The position numbers and the translations under genes were made by a program. This document shows, one piece after another, positions 1-8,964 of a stretch of DNA of 64,000 nt. This DNA comes from an uncultured Flavobacteriaceae bacterium (GTDB lineage Bacteria; Bacteroidota; Bacteroidia; Flavobacteriales; Flavobacteriaceae): NCBI GenBank assembly GCA_947494205.1, contig CANLUH010000003.1:62001-126000 (forward strand), read 5' to 3'. The stretch's first letter is position 1, and each line of letters begins with the position of its first letter. Under the pieces are notes generated by a model, which saw nothing but the letters and a program-made list of their open reading frames with translations, made no database searches and had not been told where the DNA came from.

Positions 1-1635
1 TTTTTAGATAAAATTTATCACCAAATAGGAGAGTACCACTTAAACACAAAAAACGATTCCTTAGCCTTTGCTTATTATAATAAATCTATTAGAACACAGT
101 CTCAAGACAAAATATTGGTTGCTAAAAACTTCGAAACATTAGGCGATATGAGTTTTGATGCGAATGCTTATAAAAATGCAGGCGCTTATTACGATAGTAC
201 TATGACTAATATGGTTAAAGATAGCAAGCCATTTAGAACAATAAAGCGAAAAAGAGAAAACCTAGATGATGTTATTTATTACGAAGATATAGCTGAGGTT
301 AACGATAGTATATTAGGTCTTGTAAGAATGACAGAAGTAGAACGTTTAGCCTATTTTGAAGACTATACAAATAAGCTAAAAGCTAAAGCCGAAGAAGAAC
401 AAGAACGTAAAGAAATTGAAGCGCAGAAAAAAGGATTAGCAGCTAATAACCTTGGTGTGGGTAATATTGTAAACCCAAAAGCAGGAGGTCCAAATGGAGA
501 AGTATCTTTCTATTTTTATAATACACAAACCGTAGGATATGGAAGAAACCAATTCTTGAAAATTTGGGGAGAACGTGAATTAAAAGATGATTGGAGATGG
601 TCTAGCACGAAAGCATCAACAGGAGTTGGTATTGCTTCAGGAACAGGAACATTAGATTTAGAAGCCAATAGCGAAGCTTTCGATCCACAAACCTATATTG
701 CTAAAATACCCACAGAACAAAAGGTTATAGATAGTCTTTCAAAAGACAGAAACTATGCCTATTACCAATTAGGATTAATATATAAAGAGAAGTTTAAAGA
801 ATATAAATTATCTAAAAGTAAATTCTTAGACCTATTAAAAAGTCAGCCAGAAGAGCGATTAATATTGCCTTCAAAATATAATTTATACAAAATCTACGAG
901 ATTTTAGGAGAAAATGGAGAAGCTACAATTGCTAAAAATGAGATTATAGCAAACTATTCAGAGTCTCGTTATGCACAGATTTTAAGTAATCCAGAATCGG
1001 TTGCTGCTAAAGATGAAAATAGCCCGCAAAGTCTTTATGAAAATACATATCGATTATTTGAGGAAGAAAAATATGCAGAAGTCATCGCTAATTCTGAAAA
1101 CTATATTAGTGCATTCGAAGGTGATGCTATAGTGCCAAAATTCGAATTACTAAAAGCAACAGCATCAGGAAGATTATATGGGTTTGAAGCTTACAGTAAA
1201 GGGATAAATGCGATTGCAGTAGATTATGCTAATACGGAAGAAGGTGTGCAAGCACAAGACATCATTAATAAAGCTTTTAAAGTAATGTCTAATAAAACCT
1301 TTAAAGACGATGCAGAATCTAAACATTTTAAAGTTATATATCAGTTTACAAAAACAGAAGCAAACGACATAAAAGACTTTGTAAAAGCATTAGATGAAGC
1401 CGTAGCTAAAGTACAGTATTACGATTTAACAACTTCAATAGACTTATACGACCCTAATACAACGTTCGTGGTAGTACATGGTTTAAAAAGTATTGATGGC
1501 GCTAAAGGTTTTTCTGAAATATTAGAAGAAGGCGATGGGTATAAAATAGCAAGACCATCGTTTGCCATTTCTTCCGATAACTATAGAATAGTACAAATTC
1601 ATAAAAACTTAGAAGCATACATAGCAGCAGAATAG
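1..1635 (+). CDS. sprE: SprE/PorW-like TPR protein, type IX secretion/gliding (5' end missing)
   Basis: The reading frame is open from the first base of the window, so only the C-terminal 544 residues are present and the start lies outside. The visible part has TPR-like helical pairs, a charged Lys/Glu-rich coiled stretch around residues 120-145, and no membrane segment. Gene order identifies it best: in Flavobacteriaceae a large TPR lipoprotein called SprE (PorW in Porphyromonas), needed for type IX secretion and gliding, lies directly before bactofilin and the ATP synthase genes. It ends 30 bases before the bactofilin start. The name is inferred from synteny plus TPR character; the lipoprotein signal that would help confirm it is outside the window. 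Confidence 0.72.
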   Translation, partial: FLDKIYHQIGEYHLNTKNDSLAFAYYNKSIRTQSQDKILVAKNFETLGDMSFDANAYKNAGAYYDSTMTNMVKDSKPFRTIKRKRENLDDVIYYEDIAEVNDSILGLVRMTEVERLAYFEDYTNKLKAKAEEEQERKEIEAQKKGLAANNLGVGNIVNPKAGGPNGEVSFYFYNTQTVGYGRNQFLKIWGERELKDDWRWSSTKASTGVGIASGTGTLDLEANSEAFDPQTYIAKIPTEQKVIDSLSKDRNYAYYQLGLIYKEKFKEYKLSKSKFLDLLKSQPEERLILPSKYNLYKIYEILGENGEATIAKNEIIANYSESRYAQILSNPESVAAKDENSPQSLYENTYRLFEEEKYAEVIANSENYISAFEGDAIVPKFELLKATASGRLYGFEAYSKGINAIAVDYANTEEGVQAQDIINKAFKVMSNKTFKDDAESKHFKVIYQFTKTEANDIKDFVKALDEAVAKVQYYDLTTSIDLYDPNTTFVVVHGLKSIDGAKGFSEILEEGDGYKIARPSFAISSDNYRIVQIHKNLEAYIAAE

Positions 1636-1665
1636 CAGAATATAATCCCCTAAAATTAATAGCAA

Positions 1666-2067
1666 ATGTTTTCCGACAACAAAAAAGACAAAGGACAAGA
1701 CGGAACCTCCATTCAAAATAAAATAGCAAAAGGCACTAAAATAGTAGGAGACTTTTCTAGTGAAGGAGATATAAGAATAGACGGAACCATAGAAGGTAAT
1801 GTTAAAACACCTGGTAAGGTAGTTGTTGGTAAAACAGGAGAAATTGTAGGAACCCTAGAAAGTGCTAATGCCTATTTTGAAGGTAAATTTTCTGGAAAGC
1901 TAAATCTTACAGGAACATTAACACTTAAAGCATCTGCGCAAATAGACGGTGAAGTAACAACACAAAAATTAGCTGTAGAACCAGGAGCAACATTTAATGT
2001 GTCTTGCGTTATGCAAACAGCAATAAAAGAACTACAAGGTGGCTCAAAAACCAAAAAAACAGCCTAG
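1666..2067 (+). CDS. Bactofilin (polymer-forming cytoskeletal protein)
   Basis: This 133-residue protein has the bactofilin (DUF583) pattern: a polar, disordered N-terminus, a right-handed beta-helix core of short Gly-rich repeats (GDFSSEGDIRIDGTIEGNV, then VVVGKTGEIVGTL and similar rungs), and a polar Lys-rich tail. Bactofilins polymerise without nucleotide and act as membrane-associated scaffolds for envelope processes. It follows the SprE-like gene by 30 bases and overlaps the next small membrane protein by 29 bases, so the three are probably co-transcribed. Its specific client in this organism cannot be read from the sequence. Confidence 0.9.
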   Translation: MFSDNKKDKGQDGTSIQNKIAKGTKIVGDFSSEGDIRIDGTIEGNVKTPGKVVVGKTGEIVGTLESANAYFEGKFSGKLNLTGTLTLKASAQIDGEVTTQKLAVEPGATFNVSCVMQTAIKELQGGSKTKKTA

Positions 2068-2260
2068 TCCATATATTAGGTTTACTTCTGTCGCATTTCA
2101 AATGGGAGGAACAATATATTTAGGAAATCTTCTAGGCGCATGGTTAGACCAAAAATATAATCAAGACATTTGGGAAAATGTAATTACACTTTTTGCTGTG
2201 TTTGCAGCAATGTACTTAGTTATAAGTCAAGTTTTAAAAATGTCAAAAGATAATGATTAA
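2039..2260 (+). CDS. AtpZ-like F0F1 ATPase accessory membrane protein
   Basis: A 73-residue protein of the AtpI/AtpZ family (ATPase gene 1). It has a short basic Pro-rich N-terminus, then two predicted membrane helices (about residues 14-35 and 45-65) joined by a loop with GAWLDQKYN. Members usually sit at the head of ATP synthase operons and are thought to help assemble the c-ring or handle Mg/Ca. The only start that keeps the first helix in context is GTG at 2039, inside the bactofilin gene (29-base overlap). Its stop overlaps the start of the next gene by 8 bases, which suggests translational coupling. Confidence 0.8.
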   Translation: MAQKPKKQPSPYIRFTSVAFQMGGTIYLGNLLGAWLDQKYNQDIWENVITLFAVFAAMYLVISQVLKMSKDND

Positions 2261-2639
2261 AAGAGTCATTAGTTATTTCCTTGTTTTTATAATAGTGGCA
2301 ATTGCTACTTATTTTAGTCACGATTATTTCCTTGATAACCCAAAGGTAGTGTTAAGGTTTAGTTTATTAGAAATTTATATATTTCACTTTTTTGCATCCT
2401 TTATAATAAGTTTAGGATTAATACTGCTTTCTAATACAGAACGTTGGGTTAATCAAATAGGCTTTATCTATATTTTTACTTTTTTAACAAAGCTGTTGTT
2501 TTTTGTGGCAATATTTAAAGATTCCATATTTTCAATTAAAAGTTTAACTAAAATAGAAAGCCTTAGTTTATTAATTCCTGTGTTTATTTTTTTATTTTTT
2601 GAAGCCTATATTATATCTAGAATTTTAAACTCAAAATAA
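2253..2639 (+). CDS. Four-helix membrane protein beside the atp operon (DUF6168-like)
   Basis: This 128-residue, very hydrophobic protein has four predicted membrane helices (about residues 5-22, 38-60, 72-90 and 104-124) and no recognisable catalytic motif. It resembles the small DUF6168-type proteins found between AtpZ and AtpB in Flavobacteriaceae, where an AtpI-like assembly factor would be expected. It overlaps the AtpZ-like gene by 8 bases and is followed by a 97-base gap holding the atpB promoter. A role in c-ring assembly is inferred from position only. Confidence 0.65.
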   Translation: MIKRVISYFLVFIIVAIATYFSHDYFLDNPKVVLRFSLLEIYIFHFFASFIISLGLILLSNTERWVNQIGFIYIFTFLTKLLFFVAIFKDSIFSIKSLTKIESLSLLIPVFIFLFFEAYIISRILNSK

Positions 2640-2655
2640 CTTAGAATATTATTAC

Positions 2656-2695
2656 TTGAAAATTAATTTTATTTTCAAATAATTACCTACCTTTG
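2656..2695 (+). promoter_or_regulatory. atpB promoter region: -7 box with upstream dyad
   Basis: A perfect Bacteroidota -7 box, TACCTTTG, lies at 2688-2695, 42 bases before the atpB start. No clear -33 TTG is correctly spaced. Immediately upstream is a dyad with perfect 8-base arms (TTGAAAAT at 2656-2663 and ATTTTCAA at 2671-2678), which could be a regulator site or simply AT-rich symmetry. Confidence 0.6.
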
Positions 2696-2736
2696 CACGG
2701 AATTTAAAAACACGGTTTTTTTTTATTTTTTTAACA

Positions 2737-3852
2737 ATGAAGGTAGCTAAACAAACTTTTAAATTTTTCGTTGTCGCTTGTATGTTCTTTATGAGCAATC
2801 TTGCAATTGCAGAAACACCTAACAATGATGGTGGTCAAGTAGATACGAAAAAGGAAGTAGAAGAGTATATTTTACATCATATTCAAGATTCTCACGATTT
2901 TAGTTTGTATTCTTATACAAATGATGCAGGAGAACGTAAACACGTTGGTTTTCCATTACCTGTAATTCTTTGGGGAAGTAATGGATTAACTACTTTTATG
3001 TCTTCAGAATTTCACCATAATGACGATGGTCATGTTATTGTAGAAAAAAATGGGTCTAAGTTTACAAAAATTCATTCTAAAATTTATGAGCTTGATGCAG
3101 GAGCCTCTAAAGTTGCTTTTGATGAAACACATCATGCTACAAATGCTCATAAAGTATTAGATTTTTCGATTACTAAAAGTGCTTTTGGAATTCTAGTAAT
3201 AGGATTATTAATGTTACTTTGGTTTTCACGTCTAGCAAGACAATACAAAACAAAGAAAATACCAACAGGTTTTGCTCGTGTATTAGAACCTTTGGTTTTA
3301 TATGTTAGAGATGAGATTGCAAGACCAAACATTGGAGAGAAACACTACAGAAGATTTACAGGATACCTTTTAACAGTATTTTTCTTTATATGGCTATTAA
3401 ACTTATTAGGATTAACACCTCTTGGGTTTAACGTTACAGGACAGTTAGCGGTAACAGCATGTTTAGCAATTTTTACATTAATTATATATACAGTTAGTGG
3501 TAATAAAGACTACTGGATGCACATTTTATGGATGCCAGGAGTACCTGTTTTAATTCGCCCGGTTTTAGCGATTATAGAATTAGCAGGAGCATTAGTTATC
3601 AAGCCATTTTCATTATTAGTGCGTTTATTCGCAAACATTTCAGCAGGTCACATTGTGGTAATGAGTTTAATTGCAATTATGTTCACATTAAAAGAATCAC
3701 TAGGTGTGGTTGGTGCAACAGGATTGTCGTTAGTATTATCATTTTTTATAACATTAATTGAGGTTTTAGTAGCTTTTTTACAAGCTTACATATTTACAAT
3801 GCTTTCAGCATTATTTATAGGTATGGCAGTAGCAGAGCACGAACATCATTAA
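2737..3852 (+). CDS. atpB: ATP synthase F0 subunit a
   Basis: This is the proton-channel stator subunit of F0, in the inner membrane. The 371-residue protein has an N-terminal extension beginning with a signal-like helix (about residues 7-25) and a polar His-rich domain before five or six membrane helices; Bacteroidota AtpB proteins are typically extended like this. The essential channel arginine is seen in the motif LLVRLFANISAGH. It starts the block atpB-E-F-H-A-G and is followed by atpE after 35 bases. Confidence 0.97.
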   Translation: MKVAKQTFKFFVVACMFFMSNLAIAETPNNDGGQVDTKKEVEEYILHHIQDSHDFSLYSYTNDAGERKHVGFPLPVILWGSNGLTTFMSSEFHHNDDGHVIVEKNGSKFTKIHSKIYELDAGASKVAFDETHHATNAHKVLDFSITKSAFGILVIGLLMLLWFSRLARQYKTKKIPTGFARVLEPLVLYVRDEIARPNIGEKHYRRFTGYLLTVFFFIWLLNLLGLTPLGFNVTGQLAVTACLAIFTLIIYTVSGNKDYWMHILWMPGVPVLIRPVLAIIELAGALVIKPFSLLVRLFANISAGHIVVMSLIAIMFTLKESLGVVGATGLSLVLSFFITLIEVLVAFLQAYIFTMLSALFIGMAVAEHEHH

Positions 3853-3872
3853 TATACATTAGTTTAATTTAA

Positions 3873-4088
<216 letters not shown>

Positions 4089-4103
4089 GAACCAAACAAA
4101 TCT

Positions 4104-4145
4104 AAAAACACAAATCTGCAACGGTTGGTTGCAGGTTGTGTTTTT
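4104..4145 (+). promoter_or_regulatory. Strong hairpin with U-run between atpE and atpF
   Basis: Two nested stems (AAAAACACAA pairing with TTGTGTTTTT, and CTGCAAC with GTTGCAG around a GGTTG loop) form a long hairpin ending in a T-run. It looks like an intrinsic terminator or processing/stability structure placed inside the operon, 16 bases after the atpE stop and 34 before the atpF start. Partial termination or 3'-end protection here would raise subunit c above the other subunits, which c-ring stoichiometry requires. Confidence 0.75.
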
Positions 4146-4178
4146 CAAATTAAACAGAAAAAATAAATACATTTAGAA

Positions 4179-4679
4179 ATGGATAAATTATTAAATGACT
4201 TTTCACCAGGATTATTTGTTGTCTCAACAATCTTATTATTAGGGTTAATATTCTTAATGGTGAAGTTTGCTTGGAAGCCAATTCTTAATTCTTTAAATGA
4301 AAGAGAAGAAGGAATCCAAAGTGCATTAGATGCAGCAGAGAGTGCTAAATTAGAAATGCAAAACCTTCAAGCAGATAACGCTAATCTTTTAAAAGAAGCA
4401 CGTGCAGAGCGTGAATCTATGCTTAAAGAAGCGCGTGAGCTTAAAAACAAAATGATTGAGGATGCTAAGACTGAAGCTCAGACACAAGCAAACACAATGA
4501 TTGAGCAAGCACAAGCAGCTATAGATAGTGAAAAGAAAGCGGCTATGGCTGAACTTAAAAGCCATGTAGCTGGATTATCTGTAGATATTGCAGAAAAAGT
4601 AGTACGTCAAGAATTATCTAACAAAGACAAGCAATTAGCTTTAGTAGAGTCTTTATTAGGAGAAGCAAAACTTAACTAA
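4179..4679 (+). CDS. atpF: ATP synthase F0 subunit b
   Basis: Peripheral stalk subunit of 166 residues with one N-terminal membrane helix (about residues 10-30), followed by the characteristic WKPILNSLNEREEGIQSALDAAESA sequence and a long Ala/Glu/Lys-rich coiled coil to the C-terminus. The stalk links F0 to the delta and alpha subunits. It is separated from atpE by 90 bases containing a hairpin, and lies 5 bases before atpH. Confidence 0.96.
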   Translation: MDKLLNDFSPGLFVVSTILLLGLIFLMVKFAWKPILNSLNEREEGIQSALDAAESAKLEMQNLQADNANLLKEARAERESMLKEARELKNKMIEDAKTEAQTQANTMIEQAQAAIDSEKKAAMAELKSHVAGLSVDIAEKVVRQELSNKDKQLALVESLLGEAKLN

Positions 4680-4684
4680 TTAAT

Positions 4685-5221
4685 ATGGCAGGGTCAAGAG
4701 CAGCAATACGTTACGCAAAAGCAGTGTTAAGCTTAGCATCAGATCAAAAAACAACTGAAGTTGTAAATAATGATATGAAGTTAATAGCTAATACTATTGC
4801 AGAAAGTAAAGACTTACGCGACATGCTTAATAGTCCTGTAGTAAGTTCTTCAATTAAAAAAGCATCATTATTAGAAATCTTTAAAAGTACTAACGCATTA
4901 ACAATTAATGCGATTGATACATTAATAGTTAATAAGCGTATAGCATTATTAGAACATGTGTCTTTAGAGTACACAAGATTATACGATGAGCAAAGGGGAA
5001 CAGAAGTTGCTACAGTAACTACTGCTTTACCATTAACAGACGACTTAAAAGTAAAAGTTTTAGCGAAAGTTAAAGAATTAACTGGAAAAGAAGTTGAGGT
5101 AGAAAATATTATAGATGAAGACATCTTAGGAGGTTTCATCTTACGTGTAGGAGATATACAATACAACGCCAGTATTGCAAATCAACTAAACAAATTAAAA
5201 AGAGAATTTACATTAAACTAA
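4685..5221 (+). CDS. atpH: ATP synthase F1 subunit delta
   Basis: This 178-residue protein is of usual length for the delta (OSCP-type) subunit, which joins the peripheral stalk to the top of the F1 head. It starts with the typical SRAAIRYAKAVLSLA helix and ends with the conserved GGFILRVGDIQYNASIANQLNKL motif. It is packed between atpF (5 bases) and atpA (29 bases) and is evidently part of the same transcript. Confidence 0.96.
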   Translation: MAGSRAAIRYAKAVLSLASDQKTTEVVNNDMKLIANTIAESKDLRDMLNSPVVSSSIKKASLLEIFKSTNALTINAIDTLIVNKRIALLEHVSLEYTRLYDEQRGTEVATVTTALPLTDDLKVKVLAKVKELTGKEVEVENIIDEDILGGFILRVGDIQYNASIANQLNKLKREFTLN

Positions 5222-5250
5222 GATATATTTATATCTAAATAAATAATAAG

Positions 5251-6831
5251 ATGGCAGAAGTAAAACCAGCTGAAGTATCAGCAATCTTAAAACAACAACT
5301 TTCTGGGTTTGAAGCAAGTGCTTCTCTAGACGAAGTTGGAACAGTATTAACTGTAGGTGATGGTATTGTACGTGCTTACGGATTAGCTAACGCACAATAC
5401 GGAGAATTAGTAGAATTCGAAGGTGGTGCAGAAGGTATTGTACTTAACTTAGAAGAAGATAACGTAGGTATCGTATTATTAGGAACTTCAGTAGGAGTAA
5501 GAGAAGGTTCTACAGTAAAACGTACATCTCGTATCGCATCTATTAAAGTAGGTGAAGGTATTGTTGGTCGTGTTGTAGATACATTAGGAAACCCTATCGA
5601 TGGAAAAGGACCTATCGCTGGAGAAACTTACGAGATGCCTTTAGAGCGTAAAGCACCTGGAGTTATTTACAGAGAGCCAGTAACAGAGCCATTACAAACA
5701 GGAATTAAGGCGATTGATGCTATGATTCCAGTTGGTAGAGGACAACGTGAGTTAGTAATTGGCGATAGACAAACTGGTAAAACAGCTGTTTGTATCGATG
5801 CTATCTTAAACCAAAAAGAATTTTACGATGCAGGAGAACCTGTATTTTGTATATACGTTGCTGTAGGTCAAAAGGCTTCAACAGTAGCATTAATTGCTAA
5901 AACTTTAGAAGAAAAAGGAGCTTTAGCTTATACTACAATAGTAGCTGCAAATGCATCAGATCCTGCTGCAATGCAAGTATATGCACCAATGACAGGAGCA
6001 TCTATTGGAGAATATTTTAGAGATACTGGTAGACCAGCTTTAATTGTATTTGATGATTTATCAAAACAAGCCGTAGCTTACCGTGAGGTATCTTTATTAT
6101 TAAGACGTCCACCGGGACGTGAAGCATATCCTGGTGATGTATTTTACTTACACTCAAGATTATTAGAGCGTTCTGCAAAAATTATTAATAATGATGCGAT
6201 TGCTAAAGAAATGAATGACCTTCCAGAGTCATTAAAACCAATCGTAAAAGGTGGTGGTTCTTTAACAGCATTACCAATTATTGAAACACAAGCAGGTGAC
6301 GTTTCAGCATATATCCCAACGAACGTAATTTCTATTACAGATGGGCAAATCTTCTTAGATGGAGATTTATTTAACTCTGGTGTACGTCCAGCAATTAACG
6401 TAGGTATTTCTGTATCTCGTGTTGGTGGTAACGCACAGATTAAATCAATGAAAAAAGTATCTGGTACATTAAAACTAGATCAAGCACAGTACCGTGAATT
6501 AGAAGCGTTTGCTAAGTTTGGTTCAGATTTAGATGCTGTTACTTTAAATGTAATTGAAAAAGGTAAGCGTAACGTAGAGATCTTAAAGCAAGGTCAAAAC
6601 GAACCGTTTAAAGTGGAAGATCAAGTAGCAATTATCTACGCTGGATCTAAAAACTTATTAAAAGATGTTCCTGTAAATAAAGTGAAAGAATTTGAAAGAG
6701 ATTTTATCGAATTCTTAAACGCTAAGCACAGTGATGTTTTAGCAACATTAAAAGCAGGAAAATTAACTGACGAGGTTACAGATACATTATTATCTGTTTG
6801 TAAAGATCTTTCAGCTAAATATAGAGCTTAA
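5251..6831 (+). CDS. atpA: ATP synthase F1 subunit alpha
   Basis: Non-catalytic nucleotide-binding subunit of the F1 head, 526 residues. The P-loop GDRQTGKT is at residues 171-178, and the family signature [14 protein letters not shown] follows in the second half. Length and motif order are normal. Codon use is regular and stronger than in nearby accessory genes, as expected for a highly expressed gene. It is separated from atpG by an unusually long 116-base spacer with inverted repeats. Confidence 0.98.
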   Translation: MAEVKPAEVSAILKQQLSGFEASASLDEVGTVLTVGDGIVRAYGLANAQYGELVEFEGGAEGIVLNLEEDNVGIVLLGTSVGVREGSTVKRTSRIASIKVGEGIVGRVVDTLGNPIDGKGPIAGETYEMPLERKAPGVIYREPVTEPLQTGIKAIDAMIPVGRGQRELVIGDRQTGKTAVCIDAILNQKEFYDAGEPVFCIYVAVGQKASTVALIAKTLEEKGALAYTTIVAANASDPAAMQVYAPMTGASIGEYFRDTGRPALIVFDDLSKQAVAYREVSLLLRRPPGREAYPGDVFYLHSRLLERSAKIINNDAIAKEMNDLPESLKPIVKGGGSLTALPIIETQAGDVSAYIPTNVISITDGQIFLDGDLFNSGVRPAINVGISVSRVGGNAQIKSMKKVSGTLKLDQAQYRELEAFAKFGSDLDAVTLNVIEKGKRNVEILKQGQNEPFKVEDQVAIIYAGSKNLLKDVPVNKVKEFERDFIEFLNAKHSDVLATLKAGKLTDEVTDTLLSVCKDLSAKYRA

Positions 6832-6843
6832 GAAAGTTATAAG

Positions 6844-6886
6844 TTTAGAGTTATGAGCTAAAAGTTAGCTTACTCATAACTCTAAA
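6844..6886. repeat. Long inverted repeat between atpA and atpG
   Basis: Perfect 14-base arms (TTTAGAGTTATGAG at 6844-6857 and CTCATAACTCTAAA at 6873-6886) enclose a smaller inner dyad (GCTAA and TTAGC). It is followed directly by a copy of a dispersed intergenic element. There is no T-run, so it does not look like a simple terminator. Confidence 0.85.
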
Positions 6887-6904
6887 TTTCAATTATAAAA
6901 TTAA

Positions 6905-6930
6905 TGTCACTCTGAGCTTGTCGAAGAGTC
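6905..6930. repeat. Dispersed intergenic element, CACTCTGAGC...GAAGAGTC type
   Basis: The stretch has the dyad CTCTGAGC/CGAAGAG around a short core and matches a short repeat type that I recognise from intergenic DNA of many Flavobacteriaceae. It lies inside the ATP synthase operon just before atpG. A probably related degenerate copy is at 12091-12136. No gene is encoded in it. Confidence 0.55.
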
Positions 6931-6947
6931 TTTATAAAAAATAAAGA

Positions 6948-7808
6948 ATGGCTAATCTTAAAGAAATACGTAATAGAATATCATCAGTATCTTCAACGAT
7001 GCAGATTACCAGTGCTATGAAAATGGTATCGGCTGCAAAGTTAAAGAAAGCTCAAGATGCTATTACAGCAATGCGTCCTTATGCAGATAAGTTAACTGAG
7101 CTTTTACAAAATTTAAGCGCAACACTTGATGCTGATTCTGGAAGTAAATTTGCAGAGCAACGTGAAGTTAAAAATGTACTTGTAGTAGCAATAACTTCTA
7201 ACAGAGGATTGTGTGGTGCATTTAACTCTAATATCATTAAACAAACAAACCTATTAATTAACGACACTTACGCTAATAAAGACGTATCTGTTTTGGCTAT
7301 AGGTAAAAAATCTAATGATGCTTTCGATAAATTAGGTTGTGTTATTGCTAACAAAAGCGAGATATTCGATAATTTAACATTTGATAATGTAGCTGAAATA
7401 GCAGAAATGTTAATGGAGAAATTTGTTGAAGGTGAGTTCGATAAAATCGAAATCGTTTACAATAAATTTAAAAATGCTGCAACGCAAATTGTAATGACAG
7501 AGCAGTTTTTACCAATTGTACCAGTTGAAGGAGAAGGAAATGCTAATCTAGATTATATCTTTGAGCCATCTAAAGAAGAAATCGTAGAAGAGTTAATTCC
7601 AAAATCTTTAAAAACACAATTATATAAAGGTATTAGAGATTCTTTTGCAAGTGAGCACGGTGCACGTATGACAGCAATGCACAAAGCAACCGATAATGCT
7701 ACCGAGTTAAGAGATCAATTAAAATTAACGTATAACAAAGCACGTCAAGCAGCTATTACTAACGAAATCTTAGAGATTGTTGGTGGAGCAGAAGCCTTAA
7801 ATAATTAA
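6948..7808 (+). CDS. atpG: ATP synthase F1 subunit gamma
   Basis: This is the rotor shaft of F1, 286 residues. It begins with the invariant N-terminal helix NLKEIRNRISSVSSTMQITSAMKMVSAAKLKKAQ and ends with the matching C-terminal helix (RMTAMHKATDNATELRDQL...). The NRGLCGAFN motif is present near residue 85. It is the last gene of the block, followed by a clear terminator. atpD and atpC, which complete the enzyme, are not nearby, as is usual in Bacteroidota where the beta/epsilon genes form a second cluster. Confidence 0.97.
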   Translation: MANLKEIRNRISSVSSTMQITSAMKMVSAAKLKKAQDAITAMRPYADKLTELLQNLSATLDADSGSKFAEQREVKNVLVVAITSNRGLCGAFNSNIIKQTNLLINDTYANKDVSVLAIGKKSNDAFDKLGCVIANKSEIFDNLTFDNVAEIAEMLMEKFVEGEFDKIEIVYNKFKNAATQIVMTEQFLPIVPVEGEGNANLDYIFEPSKEEIVEELIPKSLKTQLYKGIRDSFASEHGARMTAMHKATDNATELRDQLKLTYNKARQAAITNEILEIVGGAEALNN

Positions 7809-7832
7809 GATTTTTAATTATACACAATACAC

Positions 7833-7863
7833 AAAAGCTCTACTTCTAAGTAGAGCTTTTTTT
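7833..7863 (+). terminator. Terminator after atpG
   Basis: The stem AAAGCTCTACT/AGTAGAGCTTT closed by TCTA is followed by a T-run. It lies 25 bases after the atpG stop and closes the ATP synthase transcript. Confidence 0.9.
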
Positions 7864-7872
7864 ATGCATTAT

Positions 7873-7905
7873 AAAAAAAGCCTATTACTAAAAGTAATAG
7901 ACTTT
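7873..7905 (-). terminator. Terminator of the FISUMP lipoprotein gene
   Basis: On the minus strand the stem AGTCTATTAC/GTAATAGGCT is followed by a run of T. It lies 34 bases after the stop of the minus-strand gene at 7939-8661, back to back with the atpG terminator. Confidence 0.85.
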
Positions 7906-7938
7906 AATAAAATAATAGTTATTTCGGGAGATATTATT

Positions 7939-8661
7939 TTATTGAATTTTTATACATCGTATAGCACCGCCAAATCGATTATCTTGGAAATTAGAACCTA
8001 TTACATCGTTATCTTGTAATGAAATAAATAAGCGTTGATTATTTGAGTCTATAGTTGCTGTAGAGAATGTAGCAATAGCTTGCGCTCCTGTCGCGCTACC
8101 AGTCATAACCGTATAGCCATTAGGGAGTGCGTTAAAGCTTAATTCATTACTTCCGTTATTATTTCCAGACCACCCAAAATTAGATTTAATTGCGCCAATA
8201 TTATAACCATTATCTTCTAAATAAGATTCTAATACCACAAAATCTGCTTCAGTTGGTACACGCCATCCTTCAGGAGCTAGTTTTCCGGTTTCTATAGCAG
8301 CATGACTATATGCTAATCCATAGAAATCATTAGGTAATTCATCATCATGTAAATTACTAAGGTCTCCAGTAAAAGGAAAAGAGTACATAGGGGTAGAAGT
8401 AGAATTAAACCACCAGTTATCATCATCTGGAGTCCAATTAAATACTTCTATTGGTGTTCCATCATTTAAGGTTTTTACTTTTAAATTCTCTGCCATCCAA
8501 ATTTGTCCATTAATTTCTACTGTTTCATAAGTGTTACCATCAATATCCGTAACAATTATTTGTTCTGGCTCTGGAGTAATATTATCATCATCATCACATT
8601 GAAAGTTTAAATTAAGTGACATAACTAATATCACAGCTATTGTTTTTAAGTAATTTTTCAT
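7939..8661 (-). CDS. FISUMP-domain lipoprotein
   Basis: This 240-residue protein has a signal peptide with lipobox Cys at about residue 22 (LNLNFQCDDDDN, the Asp run resembling a surface export signal). The mature part is a Fibrobacter succinogenes major paralogous domain: it opens with TDIDGNTYETVEINGQIWMAENLKV, has the central GWRVPTEADFVVLE motif, and ends with GGAIRCIKIQ. FISUMP proteins are surface or secreted proteins of unknown function, often in adhesin-like contexts. It is a single gene with its own terminator, divergent from the lipoprotein at 8965. Confidence 0.85.
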   Translation of the reverse strand: MKNYLKTIAVILVMSLNLNFQCDDDDNITPEPEQIIVTDIDGNTYETVEINGQIWMAENLKVKTLNDGTPIEVFNWTPDDDNWWFNSTSTPMYSFPFTGDLSNLHDDELPNDFYGLAYSHAAIETGKLAPEGWRVPTEADFVVLESYLEDNGYNIGAIKSNFGWSGNNNGSNELSFNALPNGYTVMTGSATGAQAIATFSTATIDSNNQRLFISLQDNDVIGSNFQDNRFGGAIRCIKIQ

Positions 8662-8964
8662 AGCACAATAAATTTTAGATTAATAAATAAATTCTTACGA
8701 ATCTGTTTTTTATTACAATACACCAAAGTACCATAAAACCCTACCAAAAGTATTCACGCCTATGCGTGAAATGACCATAAAAACAGTAAAAAAGGCTAAT
8801 ATGTATTAGAATATTTTAAAATATCGATGAATAAAGATGTTTTTGTGTCTATGAATAAAATGAAAAAAAAGCGTAATTTTAATTGTAAAAACTGAATTAT
8901 TGCTATCATAAAAAAAAGTAAAACATCTATTTTTCATTCTAATTCGTATCTTTAAAAAAACATA
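8662..8964. promoter_or_regulatory. Divergent intergenic region with a palindrome
   Basis: This 303-base, AT-rich gap between divergent genes has no credible open frame. It holds a palindrome with 7-base arms (TTCACGC, CTAT, GCGTGAA) at 8753-8770, and a weak -7-like TATCTTTA near 8948, 10-20 bases before the plus-strand gene. Nothing else is recognisable. Confidence 0.45.

Noticed and set aside
6948-7938. atpD and atpC expected after atpG
   Set aside because: A terminator and an unrelated minus-strand gene follow directly. The beta and epsilon genes are usually in another cluster in Bacteroidota, so this is not a deletion.
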